Part shown: in pieces, positions 8,224 through 16,860 of the stretch | Layout of the letters: each line of letters begins with the position of its first letter | How positions within the stretch are numbered: the first letter of the stretch is position 1 | NCBI RefSeq assembly: GCF_900110695.1 | Contig: NZ_FOEH01000002.1 | Coordinates: 539,549 to 603,548 of the forward strand | Direction of reading: 5' to 3' | Length of the DNA stretch: 64,000 nucleotides | From: Virgibacillus subterraneus | Lineage (GTDB): Bacteria; Bacillota; Bacilli; Bacillales; Amphibacillaceae | Position numbers and translations under genes: made by a program | Notes under the pieces: model-generated | Seen by the model: the letters and a program-made list of their open reading frames with translations, nothing else | What the model was told of the DNA's origin: nothing | Database searches by the model: none

Positions 8224-9351
8224 ATGACACAAGAGGTAACATTAATCGCAACAGCTGCTATGGGGCTTGAGTCTGTGGTAGCAAATGAAGTAAAACAACT
8301 CGGGTATAAAGTTGAAGTTGAAAACGGTAAAGTAGTATTTCAAGCGCCAGTGTCTGCAATTCCTCGCTGTAACTTGTGGTTACGAACAGGGGATCGTGTG
8401 AAACTGCAGGTAGGTGTGTTCAATGCATCTACATTCGATGAATTATTTGAGTCAACGAAGGCTCTGCCATGGGAACAATTTATTACGGAAGATGGTAAGT
8501 TTCCTGTTTCAGGTAAATCTGTAAAATCTACATTATATAGCGTTCCGGACTGCCAAGCTATCGTAAAGAAAGCAATAGCTGAACGCTTAAAATTAAAATA
8601 TGGTGTTGCTGCCAAAATGCCGGAATCCGGCTCATTATACAAAGTAGAAGTGGCGATTTATAAGGATGAAGCAATACTAACATTAGATACATCAGGGGCC
8701 GGCTTACATAAAAGAGGATATCGTGTTGGGCAAGGGGAAGCACCCTTAAAAGAAACAATGGCTGCAGCACTCATAATGCTAACTAATTGGAAACCCGAAC
8801 ATCCTTTAGTCGATCCATTCTGTGGGTCTGGTACAATACCAATCGAAGCAGCACTGATCGGGCAAAATATTGCTCCAGGGTTTAATCGTGAATTCGCTTC
8901 TGAAGATTGGGAATTCGTTAAAGATCAGTACTGGGACGAAGCCTTTCAAGAAGCCGAAGATAAGGCAAACTATGACCAAAAACTGGATATCACCGGATCA
9001 GATATTCACCATAAGATGATCAAAATATCTAATGATAACGCTAAGGAAGCCGGGCTAGGCGATTTAATTTCGTGGAAACAAATGCAAGCCAAGGATTTGT
9101 TTTTACGAGAAGAGAATGGGTATATCATAGGTAATCCACCATACGGGCAACGTATTGGAGATCAAAAAGACGCAGCAAAAATATATAAGGATTTAGGTAA
9201 TGTAATGAAACAACATCCATCATGGAGTGTATACATTTTAACTGCGTATGATGCCTTTGAAAAGGAATACGGACAAAAGGCTACAAAAAAACGAAAATTA
9301 TTTAACGGGTTCATCCAAACAAATTATTATCAGTATTTTGGTAACAAATAA
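8224..9351 (+). CDS. ypsC: THUMP-domain class I RNA (guanine-N2) methyltransferase, YpsC/RlmL-like
   Basis: The 375-residue protein has an N-terminal THUMP RNA-binding region (about 1-155) and a Rossmann methyltransferase domain with the SAM motif DPFCGSGTIPIEAAL (about 199-213) and the catalytic GNPPYG (about 302-307). NPPY marks exocyclic amino methylation. It is therefore likely an rRNA m2G methyltransferase of the RlmL/K N-terminal-half type. Its position directly after rnpB matches B. subtilis ypsC. It is followed after 13 bp by the ypwA gene. Confidence 0.9.
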   Translation: MTQEVTLIATAAMGLESVVANEVKQLGYKVEVENGKVVFQAPVSAIPRCNLWLRTGDRVKLQVGVFNASTFDELFESTKALPWEQFITEDGKFPVSGKSVKSTLYSVPDCQAIVKKAIAERLKLKYGVAAKMPESGSLYKVEVAIYKDEAILTLDTSGAGLHKRGYRVGQGEAPLKETMAAALIMLTNWKPEHPLVDPFCGSGTIPIEAALIGQNIAPGFNREFASEDWEFVKDQYWDEAFQEAEDKANYDQKLDITGSDIHHKMIKISNDNAKEAGLGDLISWKQMQAKDLFLREENGYIIGNPPYGQRIGDQKDAAKIYKDLGNVMKQHPSWSVYILTAYDAFEKEYGQKATKKRKLFNGFIQTNYYQYFGNK

Positions 9352-9364
9352 AGGAGGATCAAGC

Positions 9365-10864
9365 TTGGATAATATAGAGCAAATTGAAAAAGACTTCAAA
9401 GAATTACTAAGTGAACTAGAAGTTTATCGTGAAGCAATTACCCTAACACAATGGGATATGCGTACAAAAATCCCGAAAAATGGAGTTGAGCAACGTTCAG
9501 AAGTAGTTGGGTTTTTGTCCGAAAAAGTTCACCAACTTGAAACTTCAGAAAAGATGAAATATTTTATTGACCTTTTAAAAGATAGTACCCAAGATGAAAT
9601 CGTCAGAAAGACTGTAAAGGAATGCGAAGAAATATATGAGCGAAATCGAAAAATCCCCAATGATGAATTCAAAGAATATGTATTGCTTCAGTCTAAATCA
9701 GAGTCCATCTGGCAGGAAGCACGAGAGACAGATAATTTCTCTCTTTTTCAACCTTATCTTGAGGAGTTAGTCTCATATAATCAAAAGTTTGCATCGTATT
9801 GGGGTTATGAAGATAACATTTATGATGCTCTATTACATAATTATGAACCTGGCGTTACAACTGCAACGCTTGATAAAGTATTCCCTGAAGTCAGAAAATC
9901 CTTATCATCTTTATTGAACAAAATAAACCAAAGCAGCAATAAGCCAGATCCAACTGTTTTAGTGGGCCATTTCCCTAAAAAAGACCAGGAAGACTTTACT
10001 ATTAAGATTTTAGAGCAAATGGGTTACGATTTTTCTTCAGGACGTCTTGATGAAACTGTACATCCTTTTGCCATCGCTTTAAATATGAATGATGTACGTA
10101 TAACCACTCGTTATGATGAAGAAGACTTTCGGACAGCTGTTTTTGGTACGATTCACGAAGGTGGCCATGCCTTATATGAACAAAACATTAGCAAGAAATT
10201 AGTTAATACACCGTTAGCAACCGGAACTTCCATGGGTATCCATGAATCACAATCACTGTTTTGGGAAAACTTTGTCGGACGAAATAAGGCTTTTTGGGAT
10301 AGTAATTACGAGTTATTTCAGTCATATGCACCAAAGCATTTCCAGCAGCTTCCATTGGGTGAATTTTACCGTGCTGTTAATGAAGTGAAACCATCATTAA
10401 TTCGAATTGAAGCAGATGAGCTAACCTATTCGCTTCATATTATGATTCGCTATGAACTAGAAAAAGCATTAATTAACGACGAAATTAGTGTTAGTGATCT
10501 ACCACATCTCTGGAACGAGAAGATGGAGGATTACCTTGGAATAAAACCACCAACTGACAGAGAGGGTGTCTTACAGGATATTCATTGGTCAGGAGGGGAT
10601 TTCGGTTATTTCCCTTCTTATGCATTAGGTTATATGTATGCAGCTCAATTTCATAATACAATGAAGACCAAGTTGAATGTAGATGACTTAATTCGAAATA
10701 ACCAATTTGATCAAATACGCAATTGGTTGACAGAAAACATTCACCAGTATGGCAAAATGAAGAAACCTCTTGAAATAATTGAGGATGTAACAAAAGAAAA
10801 ATTAAATCCGGATTATCTTGTAAATTATCTAACAAATAAATACAGCAAAATATACAATCTTTAA
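9365..10864 (+). CDS. ypwA: Metallocarboxypeptidase, family M32
   Basis: This zinc carboxypeptidase (499 residues, the normal M32 size) has the active-site HEGGH (TIHEGGHALYEQ), the downstream Glu region HESQSLFWENFVGR, and the family stretch IRIEADELTYSLHIMIRYE. A perfect AAAGGAGGATCAAGC ends 1 base before a TTG at 9365, so I take TTG as the start. The frame is open further upstream, but it overlaps ypsC. It is probably co-transcribed with ypsC and ends at a hairpin. Confidence 0.93.
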   Translation: MDNIEQIEKDFKELLSELEVYREAITLTQWDMRTKIPKNGVEQRSEVVGFLSEKVHQLETSEKMKYFIDLLKDSTQDEIVRKTVKECEEIYERNRKIPNDEFKEYVLLQSKSESIWQEARETDNFSLFQPYLEELVSYNQKFASYWGYEDNIYDALLHNYEPGVTTATLDKVFPEVRKSLSSLLNKINQSSNKPDPTVLVGHFPKKDQEDFTIKILEQMGYDFSSGRLDETVHPFAIALNMNDVRITTRYDEEDFRTAVFGTIHEGGHALYEQNISKKLVNTPLATGTSMGIHESQSLFWENFVGRNKAFWDSNYELFQSYAPKHFQQLPLGEFYRAVNEVKPSLIRIEADELTYSLHIMIRYELEKALINDEISVSDLPHLWNEKMEDYLGIKPPTDREGVLQDIHWSGGDFGYFPSYALGYMYAAQFHNTMKTKLNVDDLIRNNQFDQIRNWLTENIHQYGKMKKPLEIIEDVTKEKLNPDYLVNYLTNKYSKIYNL

Positions 10865-10873
10865 TATGCAAAG

Positions 10874-10897
10874 TACAGGGAAGTACCCCTGTTTTTT
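10874..10897 (+). terminator. Terminator of ypwA
   Basis: Stem ACAGGG / CCCTGT is followed by six Ts shortly after the ypwA stop. Confidence 0.7.
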
Positions 10898-10898
10898 A

Positions 10899-11026
10899 GG
10901 AGATAAGAAGGCATTCCTTTCTTACTGAATAAGTATGCAACTAAGGATTGCACTTGAAAGTATAAGGGGTTCTAAGAAAAGCAAAATACGTTTTTTATAG
11001 AACCCCTTTAATGATAAATAAGTATT
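10899..11026 (+). repeat. Dispersed AT-rich repeat, copy 3
   Basis: It shares TATGCAACTAAGG, GCACTTGAAAGTATAAGGGG, TTCTAAGAAAAGCAAAATACG and AGAACCCCTTTAA with the other copies. The left end is diverged. It fills the gap between ypwA and cbaA. Confidence 0.65.
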
Positions 11027-11041
11027 TCTATTGTTGAATTA

Positions 11042-12700
11042 TCAGTTATTTCCAATTGGCCAAGCAAATGGTGGTGAGCCTGGAGGTGAATGCTGAATAA
11101 TTTCTATAAACGGAATGGTATATGCAAATAGAATCAATGCTATTGTTAACCCAATCCAAAGTTTCCAATTTTCCAGGAATTTTGGTGTAGGTTCTGCATC
11201 TGGTTCTTCTTCTGCAATAGGAAACTCTTCTATTCCTTTTGGTGCAAAGAACGCTAATTTAATAATTATATATACCATCAGTATAATTCCTATAAATAGA
11301 ATGGACCCGCCAATCGCCTGTGAGTACTGATAACCAATCCACTCTGATGCTTGTTCGGTACCACCATAGGTTGAATATGCTGATCGACGGGGAGCTCCGA
11401 ATAAACCTGCAATATGCATTGAACCCGACATAATGGTCATACCAATTGTCCATATAATTGTTTGAATCATACCTAACTTATTGATATCAGCTGTCAGTTT
11501 TCTCCCAGTTAAAACCGGAATCAACCAATAAGATATTCCAAAAAAGGTTAAAATAACAGTTGTTGCAACAGTTAAGTGAAAGTGTCCTGTTACCCAAATT
11601 GTGTTGTGTACAACTGCATTTAACTGGTGAGAAGCGTTAATAATTCCGCCAGTCCCAGCGGGAATAAACGCAAGCATACCTACCATCGGTGCAAAGAATC
11701 TTACATCCTTCCATGGTAAATGTTTTACCCAGCCAAATATACCTTGAAATCCTTTTTTGCGTCCCGTAATTTCAAACATTGCAAACATGGAAAATGCAGT
11801 TAACAGAGAAGGAATAATAACCATAAATGTTAATACAACTTGAATAAACTTCCACATTGGGTCAATTCCAGGTTCGGTTAGTTGATGGTGAAAGCCTACT
11901 GGAATGGAAAACATTAAAAATAAGACAAAGGCTAGACGAGCTAGCGAATCGCTAAATATTTTCCCGCCAATAATTTTAGGGATTATAGCGTACCAAGCCA
12001 TATATGCCGGCAGTAGCCAGAAATATACCAATGGATGTCCAAAATACCAAAATAATGTTCTGCTTACTAAAATATTTATCGTGTCAGCATAACCAAGTGA
12101 CCAAGGAATAAACTGAATCAATACTGTAGATGCTACACCTAAAGTTGCGATAAACCATAGCAACATATTTATAACAACCATAAATGCTAATAGAGGTGAC
12201 TTTTCATTTTTATGATCTTTTCTCCATAAGAACATTTGCCTGAAGTTAACAAAGCAAGCAACCCAACTTCCGATAATTACTAATGCCAACCCAATATAAA
12301 AGGCCGAATGTGCTTTTAATGGAGCGTAAAAAGTATAAAGTACACTTGCTTTACCTAATAATATAGTGATCGAAGACATAATAGTACCGACTAGCATAAT
12401 CCAAAAGCCAACCCAGGAGATCTTACGTTGTTTAACTGTTAATCCAATTGTTTTATTTATTAAAGCATACTGGAATCCAATAATGAAAAATGTTGTTAAG
12501 ACAAGACCTAATATAACACCGTGAACAGTCAATACTTGGTAATAATCAATTCCCCATGGAAGTGTAAATGTCCCGGAACGAACTAATGTTTGGAGTAATC
12601 CCATTAGACCACCAATAAGCAGGGAGATAAATGCTACATAAATATATGCCATGGATAATTTCGTTTCCTGTTTAGATAAACCTAATTTTTCACTAATCAT
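11042..12700 (-). CDS. cbaA: ba3-type cytochrome c oxidase subunit I
   Basis: This membrane haem-copper oxidase core (552 residues, about 13-14 membrane segments) reduces oxygen to water while pumping protons. Ligand motifs visible are the helix VI region FGHPLVYFWLLPAY, the CuB pair in GFHHQLTEPG, and the haem ligands in WVTGHFHLTVA. A type-B oxidase lacks the A-family glutamate channel, which fits the sequence. It starts one base after cbaB ends (both touch 12700), so translation is coupled. The gene order II-I and the small gene before it define the cba operon. Confidence 0.93.
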   Translation of the reverse strand: MISEKLGLSKQETKLSMAYIYVAFISLLIGGLMGLLQTLVRSGTFTLPWGIDYYQVLTVHGVILGLVLTTFFIIGFQYALINKTIGLTVKQRKISWVGFWIMLVGTIMSSITILLGKASVLYTFYAPLKAHSAFYIGLALVIIGSWVACFVNFRQMFLWRKDHKNEKSPLLAFMVVINMLLWFIATLGVASTVLIQFIPWSLGYADTINILVSRTLFWYFGHPLVYFWLLPAYMAWYAIIPKIIGGKIFSDSLARLAFVLFLMFSIPVGFHHQLTEPGIDPMWKFIQVVLTFMVIIPSLLTAFSMFAMFEITGRKKGFQGIFGWVKHLPWKDVRFFAPMVGMLAFIPAGTGGIINASHQLNAVVHNTIWVTGHFHLTVATTVILTFFGISYWLIPVLTGRKLTADINKLGMIQTIIWTIGMTIMSGSMHIAGLFGAPRRSAYSTYGGTEQASEWIGYQYSQAIGGSILFIGIILMVYIIIKLAFFAPKGIEEFPIAEEEPDAEPTPKFLENWKLWIGLTIALILFAYTIPFIEIIQHSPPGSPPFAWPIGNN

Positions 12701-13203
12701 TATTCATACACCTCCACAGTAGCGAACATCAAATGATGTCCAGTTCCGCAATATTCATTACAAACTAAAGTATATTCACCAGGTTTTTCCATTACTGTTT
12801 CATAACTGCTGACATAACCAGGTTCAACCATCATGTTTACATTTGTTCCAGCAAGTTCAAATCCATGAACAACATCCTTTGACGTTACATGGAACAAAAC
12901 AGTTGATCCCTTGGGTACTCTGATAGATTTTACCTGAGCCCCTTCCTCATCTACGCCTAAATCATAATTAAATGCTGAAGCAAGAACATTAAGAATATAT
13001 TTATTTTCATCTACTTTAGTTAAACCAAGATTTTCTTTTTTAAATGCCTCATTTGCTTCAACATTTTGTGGATCAATTGTTGTCATCTGGCTTTGTGGAT
13101 GTGTTCCTTTATAAAATGCTCCTATACCTATAACTAGAAGGAATACCACAAGTGATCCTACCCCAAACATTAGCCAAATTTTTTCGTATTTGTGTAAATG
13201 CAT
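12700..13203 (-). CDS. cbaB: ba3-type cytochrome c oxidase subunit II (CuA)
   Basis: The 167-residue protein is membrane-anchored (residues about 9-30) with an extracytoplasmic cupredoxin domain. CuA ligands are visible as DVVHGFEL, and CNEYCGTGHHLMF near the C-terminus (C-x3-C-x3-H-x2-M). I chose ATG 13203 (MHLHKYEK) because GGGGAGAT sits 8 bases upstream; a start at 13212 overlaps that spacing. The stop codon overlaps the cbaA start. Confidence 0.93.
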   Translation of the reverse strand: MHLHKYEKIWLMFGVGSLVVFLLVIGIGAFYKGTHPQSQMTTIDPQNVEANEAFKKENLGLTKVDENKYILNVLASAFNYDLGVDEEGAQVKSIRVPKGSTVLFHVTSKDVVHGFELAGTNVNMMVEPGYVSSYETVMEKPGEYTLVCNEYCGTGHHLMFATVEVYE

Positions 13204-13228
13204 GTAAAACATCTCCCCATATTTCTTT

Positions 13229-13375
13229 TTATCTCATAACAAAAAGAGCGTATACACCAAACCAACTAGCCAAAATAAATAGTCCAAGCATCATAACCGA
13301 AATAAATGTTCCTATTAATTCTGGACTTTCTTTTTTATTAGCTTTTTCTTCCTTTTGATGATGTAGACTCGTCAA
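13229..13375 (-). CDS. Small ba3 oxidase subunit IIa-like membrane peptide
   Basis: This 48-codon gene is too short for routine calling. A TTG start follows AAAGGGAGTGAG by four bases. The product is a polar N-terminus (HHQKEEKANKKES) followed by one membrane helix (LIGTFISVMMLGLFILASWF) and ends ALFVMR. It ends 25 bp before cbaB in the same direction. Size, topology and place fit the one-helix subunit IIa of B-type oxidases. The identity is by position and topology, not by a strict motif. Confidence 0.7.
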   Translation of the reverse strand: MTSLHHQKEEKANKKESPELIGTFISVMMLGLFILASWFGVYALFVMR

Positions 13376-13602
13376 ATTACTCACTCCCTTTAAACTAAAT
13401 TATGTTTCTATCTTTATGATACACCTATAAAAAATGAAAACCGTTGAATTAAACGATAATTCATAAATTGTTCAATAACTGCTGCGAGCCAAGAGGTTAA
13501 GGGGATTATAAGCAATATATTAATAGAGGTTATGAAAAATATGTGAAGAAACTGTTATATTTTTGTGTAAAATAAGCAAACTAAACCTAAAAAGGTGAGT
13601 TC

Positions 13603-14694
13603 ATGTCATTTATTTGTTCAATTGGATTAGGTATTCCTTCAAATGAATTATCACAGCCTTCAGTTAAAAATCTAGTCAGGGAAATTTTCACATACTCTGA
13701 AAAACAATTATCCAGATTATTACCTGTATTTGACCATGCAATGATTAATAAAAGACAGTTTGTAGTGGGAGAGGAATGGTTTAAAGAAAAGCACTCATTC
13801 CAGGAAAAGAATGATTTATATCATAGACACGCTATCAATTATTCATTAAAAGCTATGGACGCTTGTCTAACTAATAAAGAATTTCTTAAACAGGATATTC
13901 CATACGAAGCTATTGATTTAATTATCTTTGTATCGAGTACTGGAATAGCTACGCCCTCGTTAGATACATATTTAATGAACGAGCGTCCTATCCGAGAAGA
14001 TATTTCTCGTATGCCGCTATGGGGATTAGGTTGTGCAGGGGGCGCAATAGGATTATCCCGGGCTTTTGACTGGCTTAAAGCTCATCCTGATAAAACAGTG
14101 CTTATTATCTCATGCGAACTATGCAGTCTAACATTTCAAAAAGATGATAATCAAAAAAGCAACTTAATTGGTACAGCCCTATTTGGAGACGGAGTGGGTG
14201 CTGCTTTATTAGTAGGTGAAAATTCAACTTATCTATCTCATGCAAAGAAAGTAAAGCCACAAATAAAGCATACGAGCTCAGCAACTATGAAGAACAGTAA
14301 TTCCGTTATGGGATGGGACATTACAAATGATGGATTGGAAGTAGTATTCTCAAAAAGTATTCCAGCACTTGTGCAGACATTCTGGAAGAAGCATATTGAA
14401 ACATTTCTGCAAGATAATAATATAAACAGAAATGAAATATATTCATTTATTTCACATCCTGGAGGTAAAAAGGTATTAGAAGCTATGGAAGATGTTCTAC
14501 AGGTTCCACAAGAAAAGTTTAAACATTCGTATCGTGTACTTGGAAACCACGGGAACATGTCTTCAGCAACCGTCTTTTACATACTGCATGAATGGTTAAA
14601 AGAGGAAGTACCGGAAAAAGAACAAAGTATTTTATCAGCCTTAGGGCCAGGATTTAGTTCAGAATTATTAATATTGGAGTGGAATGAAAGATGA
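13603..14694 (+). CDS. bcsA: Type III polyketide synthase (chalcone synthase-like)
   Basis: The 363-residue homodimeric condensing enzyme has the nucleophile Cys in GLGCAGGAIGLSR, the His in SFISHPGGKKVLEAM and the Asn in LGNHGNMSSATV. B. subtilis BcsA (BpsA) makes long-chain alkylpyrones from fatty acyl-CoA and malonyl-CoA. The stop overlaps the next start (ATGA), and the partner encodes the pyrone O-methyltransferase, which supports the same pathway here. A site AAAGGTGAG precedes the ATG. Confidence 0.93.
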   Translation: MSFICSIGLGIPSNELSQPSVKNLVREIFTYSEKQLSRLLPVFDHAMINKRQFVVGEEWFKEKHSFQEKNDLYHRHAINYSLKAMDACLTNKEFLKQDIPYEAIDLIIFVSSTGIATPSLDTYLMNERPIREDISRMPLWGLGCAGGAIGLSRAFDWLKAHPDKTVLIISCELCSLTFQKDDNQKSNLIGTALFGDGVGAALLVGENSTYLSHAKKVKPQIKHTSSATMKNSNSVMGWDITNDGLEVVFSKSIPALVQTFWKKHIETFLQDNNINRNEIYSFISHPGGKKVLEAMEDVLQVPQEKFKHSYRVLGNHGNMSSATVFYILHEWLKEEVPEKEQSILSALGPGFSSELLILEWNER

Positions 14695-15203
14695 CAACTT
14701 GGATGTGGCTATTAATTATTGTAGTTATTGCACAAAGGCTGATAGAACTAAACATTGCCAAGCGAAATGAAAGATGGATGAAAGATAGGGGAGGTATCGA
14801 AAAAGGGGAGAAGCATTATAAATGGTTTATATGGCTTCATAGCATCTTTTTTTTGTCGATGATTTTTGAAGCACTTTTGAATAATAATAACAGTACCGGA
14901 ATTAATTACTTTTTGATCACTATATTTTTATTAACACAATTAGGAAGAATATGGTGTATTCATACTTTAGGAAAATTCTGGAATACAAAAATTATTGTTC
15001 TGCCAGGAGTCTCGCTGATTAAAAAAGGACCATACAAATACGTGAAACATCCAAATTATATTATTGTCGCTATAGAGTTATTTATAATTCCGTTTCTTTT
15101 AGGAGCCTATTTAACTGCATTTGTATTTCCGCTCCTGCATATCATTCTCTTAAAAGTAAGAATTCCGCGTGAAGAAAAAGCGTTAACGAAAGCAACCTTG
15201 TAA
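14691..15203 (+). CDS. ypbQ: Isoprenylcysteine carboxyl methyltransferase-family protein YpbQ
   Basis: The 170-residue integral membrane methyltransferase has about four membrane segments and the ICMT-family SAM motif region GPYKYVKHPNYIIVAIEL, plus a C-terminal RIPREEKAL. In B. subtilis YpbQ (BpsB) methylates alkylpyrones made by BcsA. The 4-bp overlap with bcsA implies coupled translation. The gene ends at a bidirectional terminator. Confidence 0.9.
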   Translation: MTTWMWLLIIVVIAQRLIELNIAKRNERWMKDRGGIEKGEKHYKWFIWLHSIFFLSMIFEALLNNNNSTGINYFLITIFLLTQLGRIWCIHTLGKFWNTKIIVLPGVSLIKKGPYKYVKHPNYIIVAIELFIIPFLLGAYLTAFVFPLLHIILLKVRIPREEKALTKATL

Positions 15204-15204
15204 C

Positions 15205-15235
15205 AAAAGAGGATAGCATATTCGCTATCCTCTTT
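15205..15235. terminator. Bidirectional terminator between ypbQ and the queuosine transporter
   Basis: The stem AAAGAGGATAGC / GCTATCCTCTTT has a seven-base loop. It serves convergent genes. Confidence 0.85.
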
Positions 15236-15239
15236 AAGC

Positions 15240-15917
15240 TTATTTTTTATGCAGGTTTTTAGCAATATACATAAATGGTGTATCAATTAATGCTACTGCG
15301 AATTTAATTATATACGTCGTAAGGAAAATTTCCAGCCAAACGGAGGTTGGATATTCACCATAAAATGCTATTGTACAAAAGACAGCAGTATCAAGAAGTT
15401 GACTTACTACTGTACTGCCATTATTTCGAATCCATAAATTTTTATCTGATGGAAACAATTTCCGTAGTTTGTCATAGATCCAAACATCGAAATATTGGCT
15501 AATAGCATAAGCAGCCAGACTACCGGCAGCTATACGTGGGATCATTCCAAAAATTGTTGCTAGTGATCCGTGGGCAATATCGTCTGCACCAGGTTCGAAT
15601 ACAAGTACTATTTGCATCATAATCGTCATTGTAATTAAAGTTGAGAATCCTAGCCATACAGCCTTTTTCGCATCCTTTTTACCATACTTTTCGTTCAAAA
15701 TGTCGGTTGCTAAGTATGCTGTGCCATAAATTATATTTCCCAACGTTGCAGTTAACCCAAATAGTTCAATTGTTTCAAGTACCTGAATATTTGCGATAAC
15801 TGTTGCCATACCTATCCATGCAAAAAGACCCATTTTTCCAAACAAGCGGTAAAATAACAGTAATAATGAGAAGTTAACAAGGGCAAACAATATCCAAATT
15901 ATTTCATTTGGCATCAT
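15240..15917 (-). CDS. Queuosine-precursor transporter (VUT/YhhQ family)
   Basis: This inner-membrane carrier (225 residues, about six membrane segments) imports preQ0/preQ1 for tRNA queuosine. Family landmarks visible are YGTAYLATDILNEKYGKKDAKKAVWLGF and the C-terminal LDTAVFCTIAFYG. I chose the ATG at 15917 since AAGGAGG ends 8 bases before it. The frame continues upstream to 15983, but that stretch is a riboswitch, not coding. The riboswitch immediately upstream confirms the substrate class. Confidence 0.9.
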   Translation of the reverse strand: MMPNEIIWILFALVNFSLLLLFYRLFGKMGLFAWIGMATVIANIQVLETIELFGLTATLGNIIYGTAYLATDILNEKYGKKDAKKAVWLGFSTLITMTIMMQIVLVFEPGADDIAHGSLATIFGMIPRIAAGSLAAYAISQYFDVWIYDKLRKLFPSDKNLWIRNNGSTVVSQLLDTAVFCTIAFYGEYPTSVWLEIFLTTYIIKFAVALIDTPFMYIAKNLHKK

Positions 15918-15925
15918 AATAAATT

Positions 15926-15966
15926 CCTCCTTAGTTTTGATAACGCGGGAGTTTACGAACCGCGAT
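15926..15966 (-). promoter_or_regulatory. preQ1 class I riboswitch
   Basis: Read on the minus strand: stem CGCGG with loop beginning TTCGTAAAC, closing CCCGCG, then GTTATC and an A-rich tail AAAACTAAGGAGG. This is the compact H-type pseudoknot layout of preQ1-I, with the tail running into the ribosome site of the transporter gene. Binding of preQ1 would hide AGGAGG, so translational control is expected. The match is by eye to the known motif. Confidence 0.85.
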
Positions 15967-15983
15967 AAAACAACAAAATTCAT

Positions 15984-16267
15984 TATACGTTTTTACAGTT
16001 TAAGAAGCAAGGGGGGATTGAAATTCAATAGACAACATATTACGTATGAACATTTTAAAAAGTTATAAAATCATTGAAGCCCAAGAAGGAATAAATTTAT
16101 CTTATCGTAGACAAGTTAAGGGAAGTCCACGAGGCACTGGCGGGTGAGAACGGCACGTCCAGTGGCGTCAACGGCACTAGAATAGTACGTCATATACGTC
16201 GGCCAAGACGTGAATGATTATCCAGTTGGTGAATGGAATAATTGCATTTATGCAGTATAAAACCATC
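15984..16267. other. Gene-free stretch with GC-rich repeat
   Basis: Between the riboswitch promoter region and the csp terminator I see no gene. Bases 16117-16213 are a GC-rich repeat listed separately; the remainder is AT-rich and unremarkable. Confidence 0.5.
16117..16213. repeat. GC-rich intergenic repeat, copy 1
   Basis: A stretch with short inverted repeats (CCACGAGGCACTGG... CCAGTGGCGTC; GACGTG) stands out in base composition from its surroundings. It shares CACGTCC.GTG..., CAACG and TACTAGAA-like blocks with 21272-21430. Confidence 0.55.
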
Positions 16268-16303
16268 AAAAAAAGCGGTAATCTGAAAAAGATTACCGCT
16301 TTA
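16268..16303 (-). terminator. Terminator of the cold-shock gene
   Basis: The stem AAAGCGGTAATC / GATTACCGCTTT is read leftwards into a run of Ts. Confidence 0.85.
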
Positions 16304-16315
16304 TATATTGTTGGG

Positions 16316-16516
16316 TTATTTTTTAGTTACATTTGCAGCTTGTGGGCCACGTTCGCCTTCTACAATTTCAAAAGAAACTTCTTGTCCTTCTTCTAAAGAC
16401 TTAAAGCCTTCTTCCTGGATAGCTGAATAATGTACGAATACATCATTTCCTTCTTCCAATTGAATAAAGCCATAACCTTTTTCTGCGTTGAACCATTTTA
16501 CTACTCCGTTTTCCAT
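16316..16516 (-). CDS. Cold-shock protein, CspA family
   Basis: This RNA chaperone of 66 residues is a single OB-fold. RNP1 (KGYGFIQLE) and RNP2 (VFVHYSAI) are intact, and the start [18 protein letters not shown] is typical. AGGAGGATTTATTTAC-ATG gives the start. The C-terminal GPQAANV is a family ending. The upstream 220 bases hold a long 5' leader with stem-forming segments, common for csp mRNAs. Confidence 0.95.
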   Translation of the reverse strand: MENGVVKWFNAEKGYGFIQLEEGNDVFVHYSAIQEEGFKSLEEGQEVSFEIVEGERGPQAANVTKK

Positions 16517-16860
16517 GTAAATAAATCCTCCTAAAAACTTTCACGTAAAACGTGTTAATACAAAGCAGATAAATGAATATCAAAAAAGACAACCTCGTAT
16601 AGAAGGTAGGATCACTAGTACGTCCACTTCTATGGAAGCTGCCTGTCGTTAATGATTCCATACATCTTCTTTGCTTATGTCTAATATAGCCTATTTTCGT
16701 CTAGCCGTCAAGATGTTAGGCATAATAAACTCAAATATTTTATAACAAAAAAAGGCTTCTTAGTTTATAATGTAAACGCTTTAAAAATCCTCTAAAATTA
16801 TGTGAAAATAATGTTAAATGCGTTACACTATATATATTATTGTTGCAAGGAGGAGTACAA
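16517..16860. promoter_or_regulatory. Divergent control region of csp and fhs with a cre-like site
   Basis: No gene is seen here. Near csp the DNA can fold (for example ACCTCGTATAGAAGGT and TATGGAAGCTGCC segments), consistent with a structured leader. At 16770-16784, ATGTAAACGCTTTAA fits the CcpA cre consensus WTGNAANCGNWNNCW with one mismatch, so catabolite control of fhs or csp is possible. The function is inference. Confidence 0.4.

Noticed and set aside
15918..15983. Longer N-terminus for the queuosine transporter
   Set aside because: This stretch is the preQ1 riboswitch, and the ribosome site lies after it.
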